Source: UBA11090 sp035560555
Lineage (GTDB): Bacteria > Spirochaetota > Spirochaetia > Treponematales > Rectinemataceae
Reading direction: 5' to 3'
Length of the DNA: 64,000 nt
NCBI GenBank assembly: GCA_035560555.1
Contig: DATMZF010000024.1
Location: forward strand, 1-64,000
The number at the start of each line of letters is the position of its first letter. Position 1 is the first letter of the stretch. Positions 45,245 through 53,994 of this stretch are shown here, piece by piece. The translations under genes were made by a program, and so were the position numbers. Below the pieces are notes generated by a model. The model saw only the letters and a list, made by a program, of their open reading frames with translations, was not told the DNA's origin and made no database searches.

Positions 45245-46867
45245 TTAGTTCGTCGCGCTTAAGGTGGCTTCGGTGGTCGCGGCGGCAGCCGGATCGGTCG
45301 GAGCGGCCGGGGTCGTCGTTGTGGTATCGGCGGCTGGCGTCGCCGTGGCGGCTGGCGTCGCCGTGGCTGCGGGCTCGACAGTGGTGGCCGGAACGACCGC
45401 GGTCTCGGTGGCGGCAGGGGCCGCGCTCTGCTGGGCCTGAGCCGTCTTGAGCGCGTCGTTCCACTGCGTCTTCAGTTCGGTTATCATCCCGAACACTTCA
45501 TTGCCTTCAGGATAGGATTTCTTGAAATATTCCTCGGCCTTTTCCAGATCGGCGATCGCCTGGGTTATGGCTTCGGCGGACTGGGCGGTTTCGCCAAAAA
45601 GCAGGGCTTTGTAGAAATACAGGGCGGCCAAGGCTTCATCTCCCGGAGCCTTCGCGATCGAGCGCTCCAGATATCTGAAACCCGAATCCGAATCGTTCAC
45701 GGAAAGCCAGGTCGAAAGCAGGGAACGGATGACGTCGGGGTTGCCGGGGAAGGCCAAGGTCACCGCGTCGGCCGCGGCGTCGGCGGCCGCCGAATCGCCG
45801 AGCTGAACCGCCACCACGTGGCGGATTAGGCCGGGGATATACTCGGTGGGGAAGCTTTTCTCAAAACCGGTCACGTATTTCTCGAGGGCGATCTTGTCCG
45901 TGGAGGCCAGCCCCGCCTTGATCGCGGCGACATAGGCGTCGTTCATCTCGGTGTTGTCGGCGGTCGTCGCGATGATCTTGTCGACGATCGGATAGATCTC
46001 GGCGTAACGGCCAGTCGAGAAATAGATCTCGGCCTGGCGGAGGATGAGGGCGTTATTTTCGGGCTCGAGGGCGATAATCCTGCCGAGCACGGACTCGGCC
46101 GCGTCGAAGCGCTGGAGGGCGATGAGTATCGAGGAATGCCTGTCCAGGCTGTCGACCGTGAAAGTGTCGTATGCCAGCGCGCGTTCGTAATACTCGGCGC
46201 TCTTGGCGAGGATCTCTTCGTCGGGCTGAACCCACTGGCCCTTATAGTTCGTCCACACGGCGTGGTAAAAATCGCCGAGCGACATGGAGAGGACGGGAGG
46301 AATCGCTTCGCCCTTGTCCTCGATGGCCTTGGCCAGATCGCCGGGGTTGAATTCGACGGGATCGGCGATATCGATGGCGCCCGAGCGCGCCGATTCGAGA
46401 TCCTGCCCTTCGGCGAGATCGATGAAGCCGAATATGAGGTGGAGGGTGTTTTGGGCATAGCCGTCGAGGGCGATGCGGATCTTCTCGGCGAGGATGAAGG
46501 GATTCGCGTCCGCGGCGTCGTAGGCAGAAAGAGCCGCCCAGGCCGAGTGCCATTTGCCCTGAACCGCCAGCTCTTCGGCCTTGGCGATGATCTCGCGATC
46601 GGTCGCGGGGGCATCCTCGAAGAAACTCTTGGCGGGAGCCGCGGCCTGGACCGCGGGCGCGGCGGCCGGGATAGCTGCGGGAGTTTCGGCTACTGAGGTC
46701 GCTGCGGGAGTTTCGGCCGCCGGAGTGAGGGCGGGAGCCGCTTCCGGAACCGCGATCGCGGGTGCTTCCGTCTGGGCAAAAAGAAGGCCGGTCGCGGCGA
46801 GCAGCAACACTAGAACGACCGCTAGCCTGGATACAGGCATTATTTTTCGTGAAGAGGATGATTTCAT
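45245..46867 (-). CDS. Secreted TPR-repeat protein with Ala/Pro/Thr-rich ends
   Basis: A 540-residue protein. A signal peptide (about residues 1-31, cleavage near LLFAQ) is followed by an Ala/Pro/Glu-rich stretch of about 45 residues. The middle contains TPR-like helical repeats (for example AESVLGRIIALEPENNALILRQ, region 200-420). The last 70 residues are almost only Ala, Thr and Pro, with reiterated TPAATA units. GGAGAGAG precedes the ATG at 46867. A periplasmic or cell-surface scaffold role is likely; no enzyme domain is seen. Single-gene unit with a strong terminator. Confidence 0.85.
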   Translation of the reverse strand: MKSSSSRKIMPVSRLAVVLVLLLAATGLLFAQTEAPAIAVPEAAPALTPAAETPAATSVAETPAAIPAAAPAVQAAAPAKSFFEDAPATDREIIAKAEELAVQGKWHSAWAALSAYDAADANPFILAEKIRIALDGYAQNTLHLIFGFIDLAEGQDLESARSGAIDIADPVEFNPGDLAKAIEDKGEAIPPVLSMSLGDFYHAVWTNYKGQWVQPDEEILAKSAEYYERALAYDTFTVDSLDRHSSILIALQRFDAAESVLGRIIALEPENNALILRQAEIYFSTGRYAEIYPIVDKIIATTADNTEMNDAYVAAIKAGLASTDKIALEKYVTGFEKSFPTEYIPGLIRHVVAVQLGDSAAADAAADAVTLAFPGNPDVIRSLLSTWLSVNDSDSGFRYLERSIAKAPGDEALAALYFYKALLFGETAQSAEAITQAIADLEKAEEYFKKSYPEGNEVFGMITELKTQWNDALKTAQAQQSAAPAATETAVVPATTVEPAATATPAATATPAADTTTTTPAAPTDPAAAATTEATLSATN

Positions 46868-47040
46868 TCTCTCTCCTTGGCTTGCGCTTGGCCGCCTGAT
46901 CCGGCGGCGCTGAGGACAGTATCGGACAAATATACCATGATGAGCGGGCATTGGCATACTGTCTATTGAACAAACCGAGACTAGTTTTGTATCATGCGCA
47001 CGTACAATAGTGACACAATTTATTGCACGAAAGAAGCACA

Positions 47041-47754
47041 ATGAATTCATCCATCCGGGACACAACGCTGATGCGCCGAATGAGCGCGCTCGATATGGTA
47101 TACGCGCGCGTCGAGCGCGCCCAAACCGCGTTCAGGGAAACCGCCATGAGGCATGGATCGCCGATATCCTGTCCAAGCCTCTGCGGAACCTGTTGCCTCC
47201 ACTTTGTTCCCGATGCGATGCCCATCGAGGCGGATCGGCTCGCCCACTTCATCCTCACGGAAAAGCGGGAAATGGTCGACCATTTCATGGCGCGCCGAGA
47301 GAAGGCCGAAGCCATCGACGCGGCCTGCCCCTTCTGGAATCCCGACACGCCCGGCCGCAACTGCATGGTCTACCCCGCCCGACCCCTCATCTGCCGCCTC
47401 TTCGGATTCTGCTCGGTGCTGGACAAATGCGGAGAACCAGCCTTCGCGCTGTGCAGGCAGATGCCCGACATAGCCGGCAGCGATAAGAGGCGATTTGTCG
47501 GCGCAGCGACGATGGAGCGCCTCTTCGGCGCCATCCCTCCCCTCATGCTCGATTTTTCGCGGGCCATCGCCGCGCTCGACCCCAGCGACGCGGGGGAAAG
47601 GACGACGATCGATCAAGCCCTCCCGCGGGCGCTCTCAAGGGTTTCCCTAGTGCTGCGGCTCGCGGCGGCCTCCTCCGAAAATCGGCTGGAAAGCGAAAAG
47701 GGAGCGAAGCCGGAAGAGGATTCCAATCCCGATGACTTTCCGATCGCCAGCTGA
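47041..47754 (+). CDS. YkgJ family cysteine cluster protein
   Basis: A 237-residue protein with the metal-binding Cys pattern of the YkgJ/Fliy-like family: CPSLCGTCCLHFVPDAMP near residue 40, CPFWNPDTPGRNCMVYPARPLICRLFGFC and a later Cys. Such proteins are thought to bind zinc or an Fe-S cluster; function unknown. I start at the ATG at 47041. It is divergent from the TPR gene. Confidence 0.88.
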   Translation: MNSSIRDTTLMRRMSALDMVYARVERAQTAFRETAMRHGSPISCPSLCGTCCLHFVPDAMPIEADRLAHFILTEKREMVDHFMARREKAEAIDAACPFWNPDTPGRNCMVYPARPLICRLFGFCSVLDKCGEPAFALCRQMPDIAGSDKRRFVGAATMERLFGAIPPLMLDFSRAIAALDPSDAGERTTIDQALPRALSRVSLVLRLAAASSENRLESEKGAKPEEDSNPDDFPIAS

Positions 47755-47800
47755 AGCGGCTGTGGCAACCGGCGCCGCTCGCTTGCAAAATGCGCCGGCA

Positions 47801-47817
47801 AGCTATACGGTATAGCT
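47801..47817. promoter_or_regulatory. Palindrome before deoxynucleoside kinase
   Basis: A perfect inverted repeat AGCTATACGGTATAGCT (8-1-8), 20 bases before the kinase start. A -35-like TTGCAA (47783-47788) lies upstream, so the palindrome overlaps the expected -10 region. Candidate operator; regulator unknown. Confidence 0.5.
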
Positions 47818-47836
47818 GGTCAAAGGCCGAAGCGCG

Positions 47837-48481
47837 ATGAAAAAATACCTTGTCCTTGCCGGCAATATCGGAGCCGGAAAATCCACCCTCGTCAGCCTTC
47901 TGGCCGATAAGCTCGATTTCATACCCTATTTCGAGCCCGTCGCCGAGAATCCCTTCCTCAAGGACTTCTACGGCGACATGAAGCGTTGGGCCTTCAATTC
48001 GCAGATTTTTTTCCTCACGAGCAGGGCGAAGGGCCACAGGGAACTCATCAGCGATCCGCGCTCGGTAGTCCAGGACCGCTCCCTCTACGAGGACGCCGAG
48101 GTCTTCGCGAAAAACCTCTTCCTGCAGGGAGCCCTCAGCGACGAAGAGTGGGCCACCTACCGCGAACTCTACCGCACTCTGGCCGCCATTCTTCCGCCTC
48201 CCGACCTCGTCATCTACATCAGGGCGTCGGTGAAGACGCTGAAATCCAGGATCGCCAAACGCGGCAGGGATTTCGAGGCCAAGATACCGGATTCATATCT
48301 CAAGGGTCTCAACGCCCTCTACGAGGAGTGGATACAATCCTTCACGCTCGCCCCTGTCCTCACCATCCCTGGCGACAAGCTCGATTTCGTGGAGGATTCC
48401 CACGATCTCGAGGCGATCGTCTCCACGGTGAGAAAGCGCCTCCAGGACAAGCAGACCATGCTCTTTCCCTACGAGATGTAG
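47837..48481 (+). CDS. Deoxynucleoside kinase
   Basis: A 214-residue P-loop kinase that phosphorylates deoxynucleosides for salvage. Walker A GNIGAGKST (residues 9-17), the substrate Glu in FEPVAENPFL, the DRS motif (VVQDRSLYED) and the lid region (RIAKRGRDFE) are typical of the dCK/dGK/TK2 family. It may start a unit with tpx, 86 bp downstream, but that gene has its own ribosome binding site and possible promoter. Confidence 0.94.
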   Translation: MKKYLVLAGNIGAGKSTLVSLLADKLDFIPYFEPVAENPFLKDFYGDMKRWAFNSQIFFLTSRAKGHRELISDPRSVVQDRSLYEDAEVFAKNLFLQGALSDEEWATYRELYRTLAAILPPPDLVIYIRASVKTLKSRIAKRGRDFEAKIPDSYLKGLNALYEEWIQSFTLAPVLTIPGDKLDFVEDSHDLEAIVSTVRKRLQDKQTMLFPYEM

Positions 48482-48567
48482 AGAAGGACAGGGAGGATTT
48501 GCCGCCGCGAAAATTCAGCGCTATGTTATAGTGAGCAAAATCACGACTCAATCCAGGAGGATCATCC

Positions 48568-49098
48568 ATGGCTAAAATAACGCTGAAAGGCAACACGATT
48601 TCCACGATTGGAACCCTGCCCGCCCTTGGGAGCAAGGCACCCGATTTTCTTCTCACGAAAAGAGACCTGAGCGACGCAACCCTCGCGGATTTCGCGGGAA
48701 TGGTGAAAATACTGAATATAGTGCCCAGCCTCGACACCGGCGTCTGCGCCGCGAGCGCCAGGGCTTTCAACAAAGCCGCCGATAGCCTGGGCGGCGCCGT
48801 CGTGCTCACCATCAGCCGCGACCTTCCCTTCGCGCAGGGCAGATTCTGCGAAGCCGAGGGCATCAAGTCGGTTGTGCCTCTATCGGAACTTCGCGACTTG
48901 GACTTCGGAAAGGATTATGGCGTCGAGATCATCGACGGCCCGATGGCCGGCCTTCTCTCCCGCGCCGTGGTCGTCCTGGACGCGAACGACAAAATCGTGT
49001 ACACCCAGCAGGTGCCGGAAATCGCCCAGGAACCGGACTACAAGAGCGCTCTCGATGCCGCGAAGAAGCTTCTCGCCGCCAACGGAGGAACTATTTGA
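48568..49098 (+). CDS. tpx: Thiol peroxidase
   Basis: A 176-residue peroxiredoxin of the Tpx class that reduces hydrogen peroxide and lipid peroxides. The peroxidatic Cys is in SLDTGVCAAS and the resolving Cys in GRFCEAEG, the normal spacing. GGAGG precedes the ATG. The stop overlaps the glf start by one base (TGATG), suggesting coupling with the next two genes. Confidence 0.95.
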   Translation: MAKITLKGNTISTIGTLPALGSKAPDFLLTKRDLSDATLADFAGMVKILNIVPSLDTGVCAASARAFNKAADSLGGAVVLTISRDLPFAQGRFCEAEGIKSVVPLSELRDLDFGKDYGVEIIDGPMAGLLSRAVVVLDANDKIVYTQQVPEIAQEPDYKSALDAAKKLLAANGGTI

Positions 49099-50198
49099 TG
49101 AAGTATGATGCCGTTATCGTCGGCGCGGGCCTGAGCGGCTCGACAGCCGCCCGCATGCTGGCGGAAAAAGGCAAACAGGTACTCGTGGTGGAAAAACACC
49201 GCCACATAGCGGGACACTGTCATGATTACCGCAACGAACACGGCATCACGGTTCATACCTACGGGCCGCATATCTTCCATACAAACAACGAGGAAGTGTG
49301 GAAATTCGTCAACCGCTTCACCGATTTTCATTATCTCCAGCACAGAGTCCTCTCCTACGCCGACGGGCAGACCATTCCCTTCCCCATCAACGCCGACACC
49401 ATCAATCAGGTATTCGGGATCTCGATCGGCGTGGACGAGGTGCCGGCCTTCCTGGCCGCCCAGGTGGCTAAATCCACCTTCAGCGACCCTCCGCGGAATT
49501 TCAGGGACGCCGTCGTTTCACAGGTGGGCGAGCGCCTCTACTCCCTCTTCTTCGAGAAATATACCTGGAAGCAGTGGGGACGAGACCCCGCCCTCCTCTC
49601 CGCCGACATAGCCAAACGTATACCCGTCCGCTCCAACCGGGACGGGCGCTATTTTTCGGACCGCTATCAGGGCATTCCCTCCAGGGGATACACCGCCATG
49701 GTGGACTCCATCCTCGACCATCCGAACATTTCCCTTCTGCTTGGGGCGGATTGGTTCGAGATCAAGGACGACTACGCCACGAGCCTGACGATATTCACGG
49801 GAGAGCTGGACCAATTCTTCGGATACAAATACGGCAAGCTCGAATACCGGTCCCTGGACCTCGTCCTCAAGACCTTCGACGTGGAAAGCTATCAGGAAGC
49901 GCCCGTCGTGAACTATCCCAACGATTACGACTGGACGAGAATCACCGAATACAAAAAACTCCTGGACGAAAAATCACCCCGAACGACCGTGTGCTTCGAG
50001 TATTCCAAGGCGGAGGGAGAACCCTTCTATATCGTCATGACCGATGAAAACATGGCCAAACGGGAACGCTACATCGGCGAAGTGGAAAAGATGGAGGCCT
50101 CCGGCACCCATCTCTTCATCGGAAGACTCGCCCAGTACAAATACTACAACATGGATCAGGTGATCGCCGCCACCATCGAAAAGGTAAAGGGACTATGA
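49098..50198 (+). CDS. glf: UDP-galactopyranose mutase
   Basis: A 366-residue flavoenzyme that interconverts UDP-galactopyranose and UDP-galactofuranose. The FAD site is at the N-terminus (AVIVGAGLSGSTAARMLAE, then VEKHRHIAGHCHDY); family blocks HTYGPHIFHT and FEKYTWKQWG follow. I start at the ATG at 49098. It supplies UDP-Galf for envelope glycans, and the next gene, overlapping by 4 bp, is a glycosyltransferase. Confidence 0.96.
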   Translation: MKYDAVIVGAGLSGSTAARMLAEKGKQVLVVEKHRHIAGHCHDYRNEHGITVHTYGPHIFHTNNEEVWKFVNRFTDFHYLQHRVLSYADGQTIPFPINADTINQVFGISIGVDEVPAFLAAQVAKSTFSDPPRNFRDAVVSQVGERLYSLFFEKYTWKQWGRDPALLSADIAKRIPVRSNRDGRYFSDRYQGIPSRGYTAMVDSILDHPNISLLLGADWFEIKDDYATSLTIFTGELDQFFGYKYGKLEYRSLDLVLKTFDVESYQEAPVVNYPNDYDWTRITEYKKLLDEKSPRTTVCFEYSKAEGEPFYIVMTDENMAKRERYIGEVEKMEASGTHLFIGRLAQYKYYNMDQVIAATIEKVKGL

Positions 50199-51409
50199 AA
50201 AAGGAAATAATCAGCGGGATATTCAACGACTCCTACCCGCCCATCACCGACGGCGTCGCGATGGTCACCAAGAGCTACGCCTTCTGGCTGAACCGCATCG
50301 CGGGACCTTCCTGCGTGGTGACGCCCGATATGCCCGACTATTTTGACCAAGAGGAGTTCCCCGTCTACCGTTTCCCTTCCATGCCCCTGTCGGTGAGACC
50401 TCCCTACCGCTTCGGCGTGAGCCTCATCGGGGAAGCCAAGGAAAGACGCCTTCGGGGCAACTCCTTCAAGGAAACCCTCAACACCAACATCTTCAACATT
50501 CCCTTCGATATCGTCCACACCCACAGCCCTTTTTCCTCGGGCCTCCTCGCCTACCGCGTCGCCCAGAAATGGAACATCCCCCTCGTCACGACCTTCCACA
50601 CCAAGTACCGCGAGGATTTCATGCTCGCCATGAAGAGCAAGCTCCTGACGGACATAGCCGTTCGGCAGCTCGTGGAATTCTACAAAAAAGTGGACTACGT
50701 ATGGGTACCCAGCGAGGAGACGATCGAGACGCTGAGATCCTACGGATTTAAGGGCGAGATTGAAGTCATGCCCAACGGGACCGACCTCATCGTGACCGAC
50801 GAGGAACTCCCCGGCCTGCGTTCCTCGGGCGAAAAACTCTACGGAATCCCCGCAGGAAGTCCGATGTTGCTCTATATCGGCCAGCACATCAAGGAAAAAA
50901 ACCTCGAGATCCTGATGGACTCCCTGGGAGTCCTGCACGCCAGGGGCGTCGATTTCAGGATGGTCTTCATCGGCGGCGGCTATTACGCCGACGCGCTCAA
51001 GGAAAAGGCGAAAAATCTCGGCCTCGGCGAAAAAGTGTCCTTCAAGGGCATCATCCGCGACAGGGAGCAGATCAAGCAGGCCTATGCCCGCGCCGACCTC
51101 CTCTACTTCCCTTCGCTCTACGACACGTCCAGCCTCATCGTCAAGGAATCGGCGGGTATGCGTCGGCCCTCCCTCCTTGTTCAGGGATCGTCGACGGCCG
51201 CGGGCGTGCGCGACGGCGAAAACGGCTTCCTCGCGGGGAATTCGGCCGAAAGCATGGCCGACAAGCTACAGGCCCTCCTCGCCGACAGAGCCCTGATGGA
51301 TAAAGCCGGCCAGGGCGCGTACAAGACGCTCTACAGATCCTGGGAGAGCGTGATCGGCATGGTGGCGGAGCGTTACGAGCGGATACTCGGGGACTGGAAG
51401 GGGCGCTGA
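50195..51409 (+). CDS. GT4-type glycosyltransferase
   Basis: A 404-residue GT-B fold glycosyltransferase. N-terminal NDSYPPITDGVAMVTKSYA and HTHSPFSSG, and the nucleotide-sugar site FPSLYDTSSLIVKESAGM (Glu pair of EX7E type) are recognisable. Similar enzymes build diacylglycerol glycolipids. Coupling to glf suggests use of galactose units, but the donor is not proved by sequence. Start at 50195 overlaps the glf stop by 4 bp. Confidence 0.9.
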   Translation: MKKEIISGIFNDSYPPITDGVAMVTKSYAFWLNRIAGPSCVVTPDMPDYFDQEEFPVYRFPSMPLSVRPPYRFGVSLIGEAKERRLRGNSFKETLNTNIFNIPFDIVHTHSPFSSGLLAYRVAQKWNIPLVTTFHTKYREDFMLAMKSKLLTDIAVRQLVEFYKKVDYVWVPSEETIETLRSYGFKGEIEVMPNGTDLIVTDEELPGLRSSGEKLYGIPAGSPMLLYIGQHIKEKNLEILMDSLGVLHARGVDFRMVFIGGGYYADALKEKAKNLGLGEKVSFKGIIRDREQIKQAYARADLLYFPSLYDTSSLIVKESAGMRRPSLLVQGSSTAAGVRDGENGFLAGNSAESMADKLQALLADRALMDKAGQGAYKTLYRSWESVIGMVAERYERILGDWKGR

Positions 51410-51437
51410 ATCTTCATCGCCCTGGAGCGGTCGCGAC

Positions 51438-51516
51438 CCTAGGCGGTGCTTCCTGGGCCGCGATCCTAAGCAGCGCCCCTAAGCAGCGCCCCTAAGCAGC
51501 GCTCCTAGGCCGCGCC
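51438..51516. repeat. 13 bp tandem repeat array
   Basis: About six and a half units of 13 bases. Three are nearly identical (CCTAAGCAGCGCC at 51465, 51478 and 51491), and degenerate units lie at both sides (51438, 51452, 51504, 51517). The array fills the gap between the glycosyltransferase stop and the converging YbaK gene, and its last unit runs into that gene's end. Confidence 0.85.
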
Positions 51517-51517
51517 C

Positions 51518-51973
51518 CTAGCCGGTAACGCCGCAGGTCGTCCCGCCCGCGATGGACAGAAGCTGGGCGAAGGTCATCGGCACGCCCGTGGAATTCGTGC
51601 CCGCCGCGGGGTAGATGGTTTCCCATCGCGAAAGGCTTTCATCAATATATATTGGAATATTCTCGACGCCGAAGGGGCAGACTCCGCCCGGCCAGAAGCC
51701 GGTGAGGGCGAAGGTCTCCTCGGCGCTGGTCATCGACATTTTCTCGCCGCAAAGCCGCTTGACTTTACCGGAGGAAATCTTCTTGTCCCCGGCGCAGACA
51801 ATCATGGCCGCGTGGCCCGAAGCCCCCCGAAAGAGCAGGCTCTTCGCGATTTGCCCGACTTCCACGCCGATTTTCGCCGCGGCCGATTCGGCCGTGGGCG
51901 TCGATCCCTCTTCAAACTCGAGCGCCGCGAGACCGTTGGCGTCCAGAATTGCCTTGACCTTGTCTGGTATCAT
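51518..51973 (-). CDS. YbaK/EbsC family aminoacyl-tRNA deacylase
   Basis: A 151-residue protein of the YbaK/ProX fold, which removes wrong amino acids such as Cys or Ala from tRNA-Pro. VGQIAKSLLFRG, the Lys-rich VCAGDKKISSGKVKRLCG and GGVCPFG are characteristic. It lies downstream of the formyl-THF ligase gene on the same strand (44 bp). Precise specificity is not clear. Confidence 0.9.
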   Translation of the reverse strand: MIPDKVKAILDANGLAALEFEEGSTPTAESAAAKIGVEVGQIAKSLLFRGASGHAAMIVCAGDKKISSGKVKRLCGEKMSMTSAEETFALTGFWPGGVCPFGVENIPIYIDESLSRWETIYPAAGTNSTGVPMTFAQLLSIAGGTTCGVTG

Positions 51974-52017
51974 GGCTGCATATCATGCCACGACCCCGCG
52001 CGCCGGTCAATGAATGG

Positions 52018-53781
52018 TCAGGACAGGCCGCTGATCTTGCCTGTCTCCGTATCTATATCCATTCCCATATAGCCGGGCTTGGAAGGCAGGCCGGGCATGG
52101 TGGTTATCTCCCCCGAAAGAGGGTAGATGAAACCGGCGCCCGCGGCCAGACGGAGATCGTTGACCGGGAAGACATAGCCTTTGGGGACGCCCTTGAGGGC
52201 GGGATCGTGCGAGAGGGAATACTGCGTCTTGGCCATGCAGATAGGAAGATTCCCGTAGCCGAGGTCGCTGAATTTCTCCATCGCGGATTCGGCCTCCGGC
52301 GAATAGCTCACCCTATCGGCGCCATAGACCTCCCTCGCTAGGGTGTCGATCTTGTCGCGTATCGGCATCTCGAGGGGATAGAGGAACTTCACCGAAGAGG
52401 GCTGGGAGGCGGCTTTTTCCACGGCGCGAGCCAGGTCGGCCGCGCCCTCGCCGCCGAGTTCCCAGTTCCGCGCGACGCCGGCGTCGGAGGCGCCCGCGGC
52501 GAGGGCGGCTTCGCGGATGAGCCCATGCTCGGCTTCCGTATCGCTCGGGAAGGCATTGATGGCGACGACGACGGGCAGACCGAAGCTCCTGATGATGCCG
52601 ATATGGGCCCTGAGATTGTCGAGACCCTTGCCGAGCAGCGCGAGATCCTCATGCGTGTAGGCTGAGGCCAGAGGCTTCCCCGGGGTGACCTTGGGACCAC
52701 CGCCATGCATTTTCAGGGCTCTCACCGTGGCCACGAGGACGACGGCGTCGGGCATCATCCCGGAGGTCCTGCATTTGATGTCGATGAATTTCTCGAAGCC
52801 CATGTCGGCGCCGAAACCCGATTCGGTGACGACATAATCGGCCACCCGCGCCGCCATCTGGTCGGCCAGGACGGAAGAGTTGCCGTGCGCGATATTGGCG
52901 AAGGGGCCGGCGTGCACGAAGGCCAGCTGTTCCTCGAGGGTCTGGAGGATATTCGGCTTGAGGGCGTCCTTCATGAGGATGGTCATGGCGCCGGCCACTT
53001 TCAGGTCCTCGGTGGTGACGGCCTTGCCCGACCTATCCAAGGCCACGACGATCCTTCCCATGCGCTCGCGGAGATCGGCGAGGCTCGTGGAAAGGGCGAG
53101 AATGGCCATCACCTCGCTCGATACGGCGATGTCGAACCCGGTTTCGCGCAAGGGCCCGTTTTCCAGACCGCCGATGCCCACGATGATCTTGCGCAAGGTC
53201 CTGTCGTTCATGTCCATGACGCGGCGCCACAGGATGTTGAAGGGATCGATGTTGAGCTTGCCGAAGCCCAGCTTCTCGTAGTAGGCGTCAGACCAGCGGC
53301 TCTCGTGATACATCCGCGCGTCCAGGGCCGTGGAACAGAGATTGTGCGCGGCGCTCACGGCGTGGATATCGCCGGTGAGGTGGAGGTTGAAATCGGCCAT
53401 AGGCACGATCTGGCTGTAACCGCCGCCGGCGGCGCCGCCCTTTATGCCGAACGTGGGGCCCTGCGAGGGCTGGCGTATGGTCGCTATCGCTTTTTTCCCG
53501 ATCCAGCCGAGACCCTGGGCGAGACCCACGGTGACGGTAGTCTTGCCTTCGCCGAGGGGAGTCGGCGTTATGGCCGTCACATCGATATATTTCGCGCGCT
53601 TGACGGCGGCCGGCCTGTCGCGGAGGAATTCAAGGCTCACCTTGGCCTTGTCGACGCCGTAATGCTCGAGGTAGCGCTCGTCGATGCCGTAACGCCCGGC
53701 GATTTCGGAAATGGGCTTTATGGTCGCGGCCTGGGCGATATCGATATCGCTCGGCACAGGATTGCTGCGAATCACTGACAT
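52018..53781 (-). CDS. fhs: Formate-tetrahydrofolate ligase
   Basis: A 587-residue enzyme that joins formate to tetrahydrofolate using ATP, for one-carbon supply or the acetyl-CoA pathway. The ATP site is TPLGEGKTTVTVGLAQ, and QPSQGPTFGIKGGAAGGGYSQ and LHLTGDIHA are diagnostic. I chose the ATG at 53781, four bases after GGAGGT; an ATG four codons earlier is less well placed. Alone it does not prove acetogenesis, since no CODH/ACS gene is seen. Confidence 0.97.
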   Translation of the reverse strand: MSVIRSNPVPSDIDIAQAATIKPISEIAGRYGIDERYLEHYGVDKAKVSLEFLRDRPAAVKRAKYIDVTAITPTPLGEGKTTVTVGLAQGLGWIGKKAIATIRQPSQGPTFGIKGGAAGGGYSQIVPMADFNLHLTGDIHAVSAAHNLCSTALDARMYHESRWSDAYYEKLGFGKLNIDPFNILWRRVMDMNDRTLRKIIVGIGGLENGPLRETGFDIAVSSEVMAILALSTSLADLRERMGRIVVALDRSGKAVTTEDLKVAGAMTILMKDALKPNILQTLEEQLAFVHAGPFANIAHGNSSVLADQMAARVADYVVTESGFGADMGFEKFIDIKCRTSGMMPDAVVLVATVRALKMHGGGPKVTPGKPLASAYTHEDLALLGKGLDNLRAHIGIIRSFGLPVVVAINAFPSDTEAEHGLIREAALAAGASDAGVARNWELGGEGAADLARAVEKAASQPSSVKFLYPLEMPIRDKIDTLAREVYGADRVSYSPEAESAMEKFSDLGYGNLPICMAKTQYSLSHDPALKGVPKGYVFPVNDLRLAAGAGFIYPLSGEITTMPGLPSKPGYMGMDIDTETGKISGLS

Positions 53782-53845
53782 GTTGACCTCCATGGACAGA
53801 CCATTCGAAACTTCGCCGTTTCGGCCTCATCCTCGAATGGATTCG

Positions 53846-53890
53846 CTCGCGGCAAGCCGCGAGATTATTGATATTAGGATAACGTAATAT
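53846..53890 (-). promoter_or_regulatory. Leader hairpin and AT-rich palindrome before fhs
   Basis: An 8 bp stem with a two-base loop (CTCGCGGC/GCCGCGAG, 53846-53863) and, further upstream, the inverted repeat ATATTA-8-TAATAT (53873-53892 region) lie before fhs on the minus strand. They might act in transcription control. No T-run follows. Promoter boxes are not clear. Confidence 0.35.
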
Positions 53891-53994
53891 AAGGCGCGAA
53901 AATGGTCAATGAAACCGCGATAGATCATATGAACCGATTTTTGTCGGCTTTGCCGAGCCGAGGTAGGCAGGAAACAGCAAAGTTCATCCTTTTC

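Noticed and set aside
47801..47817. NrdR box before the kinase
   Set aside because: The symmetry and spacing do not fit the NrdR consensus, and only one copy is present.
51438..51516. CRISPR array
   Set aside because: Units of 13 bases are contiguous with no spacers, and no cas gene is near.
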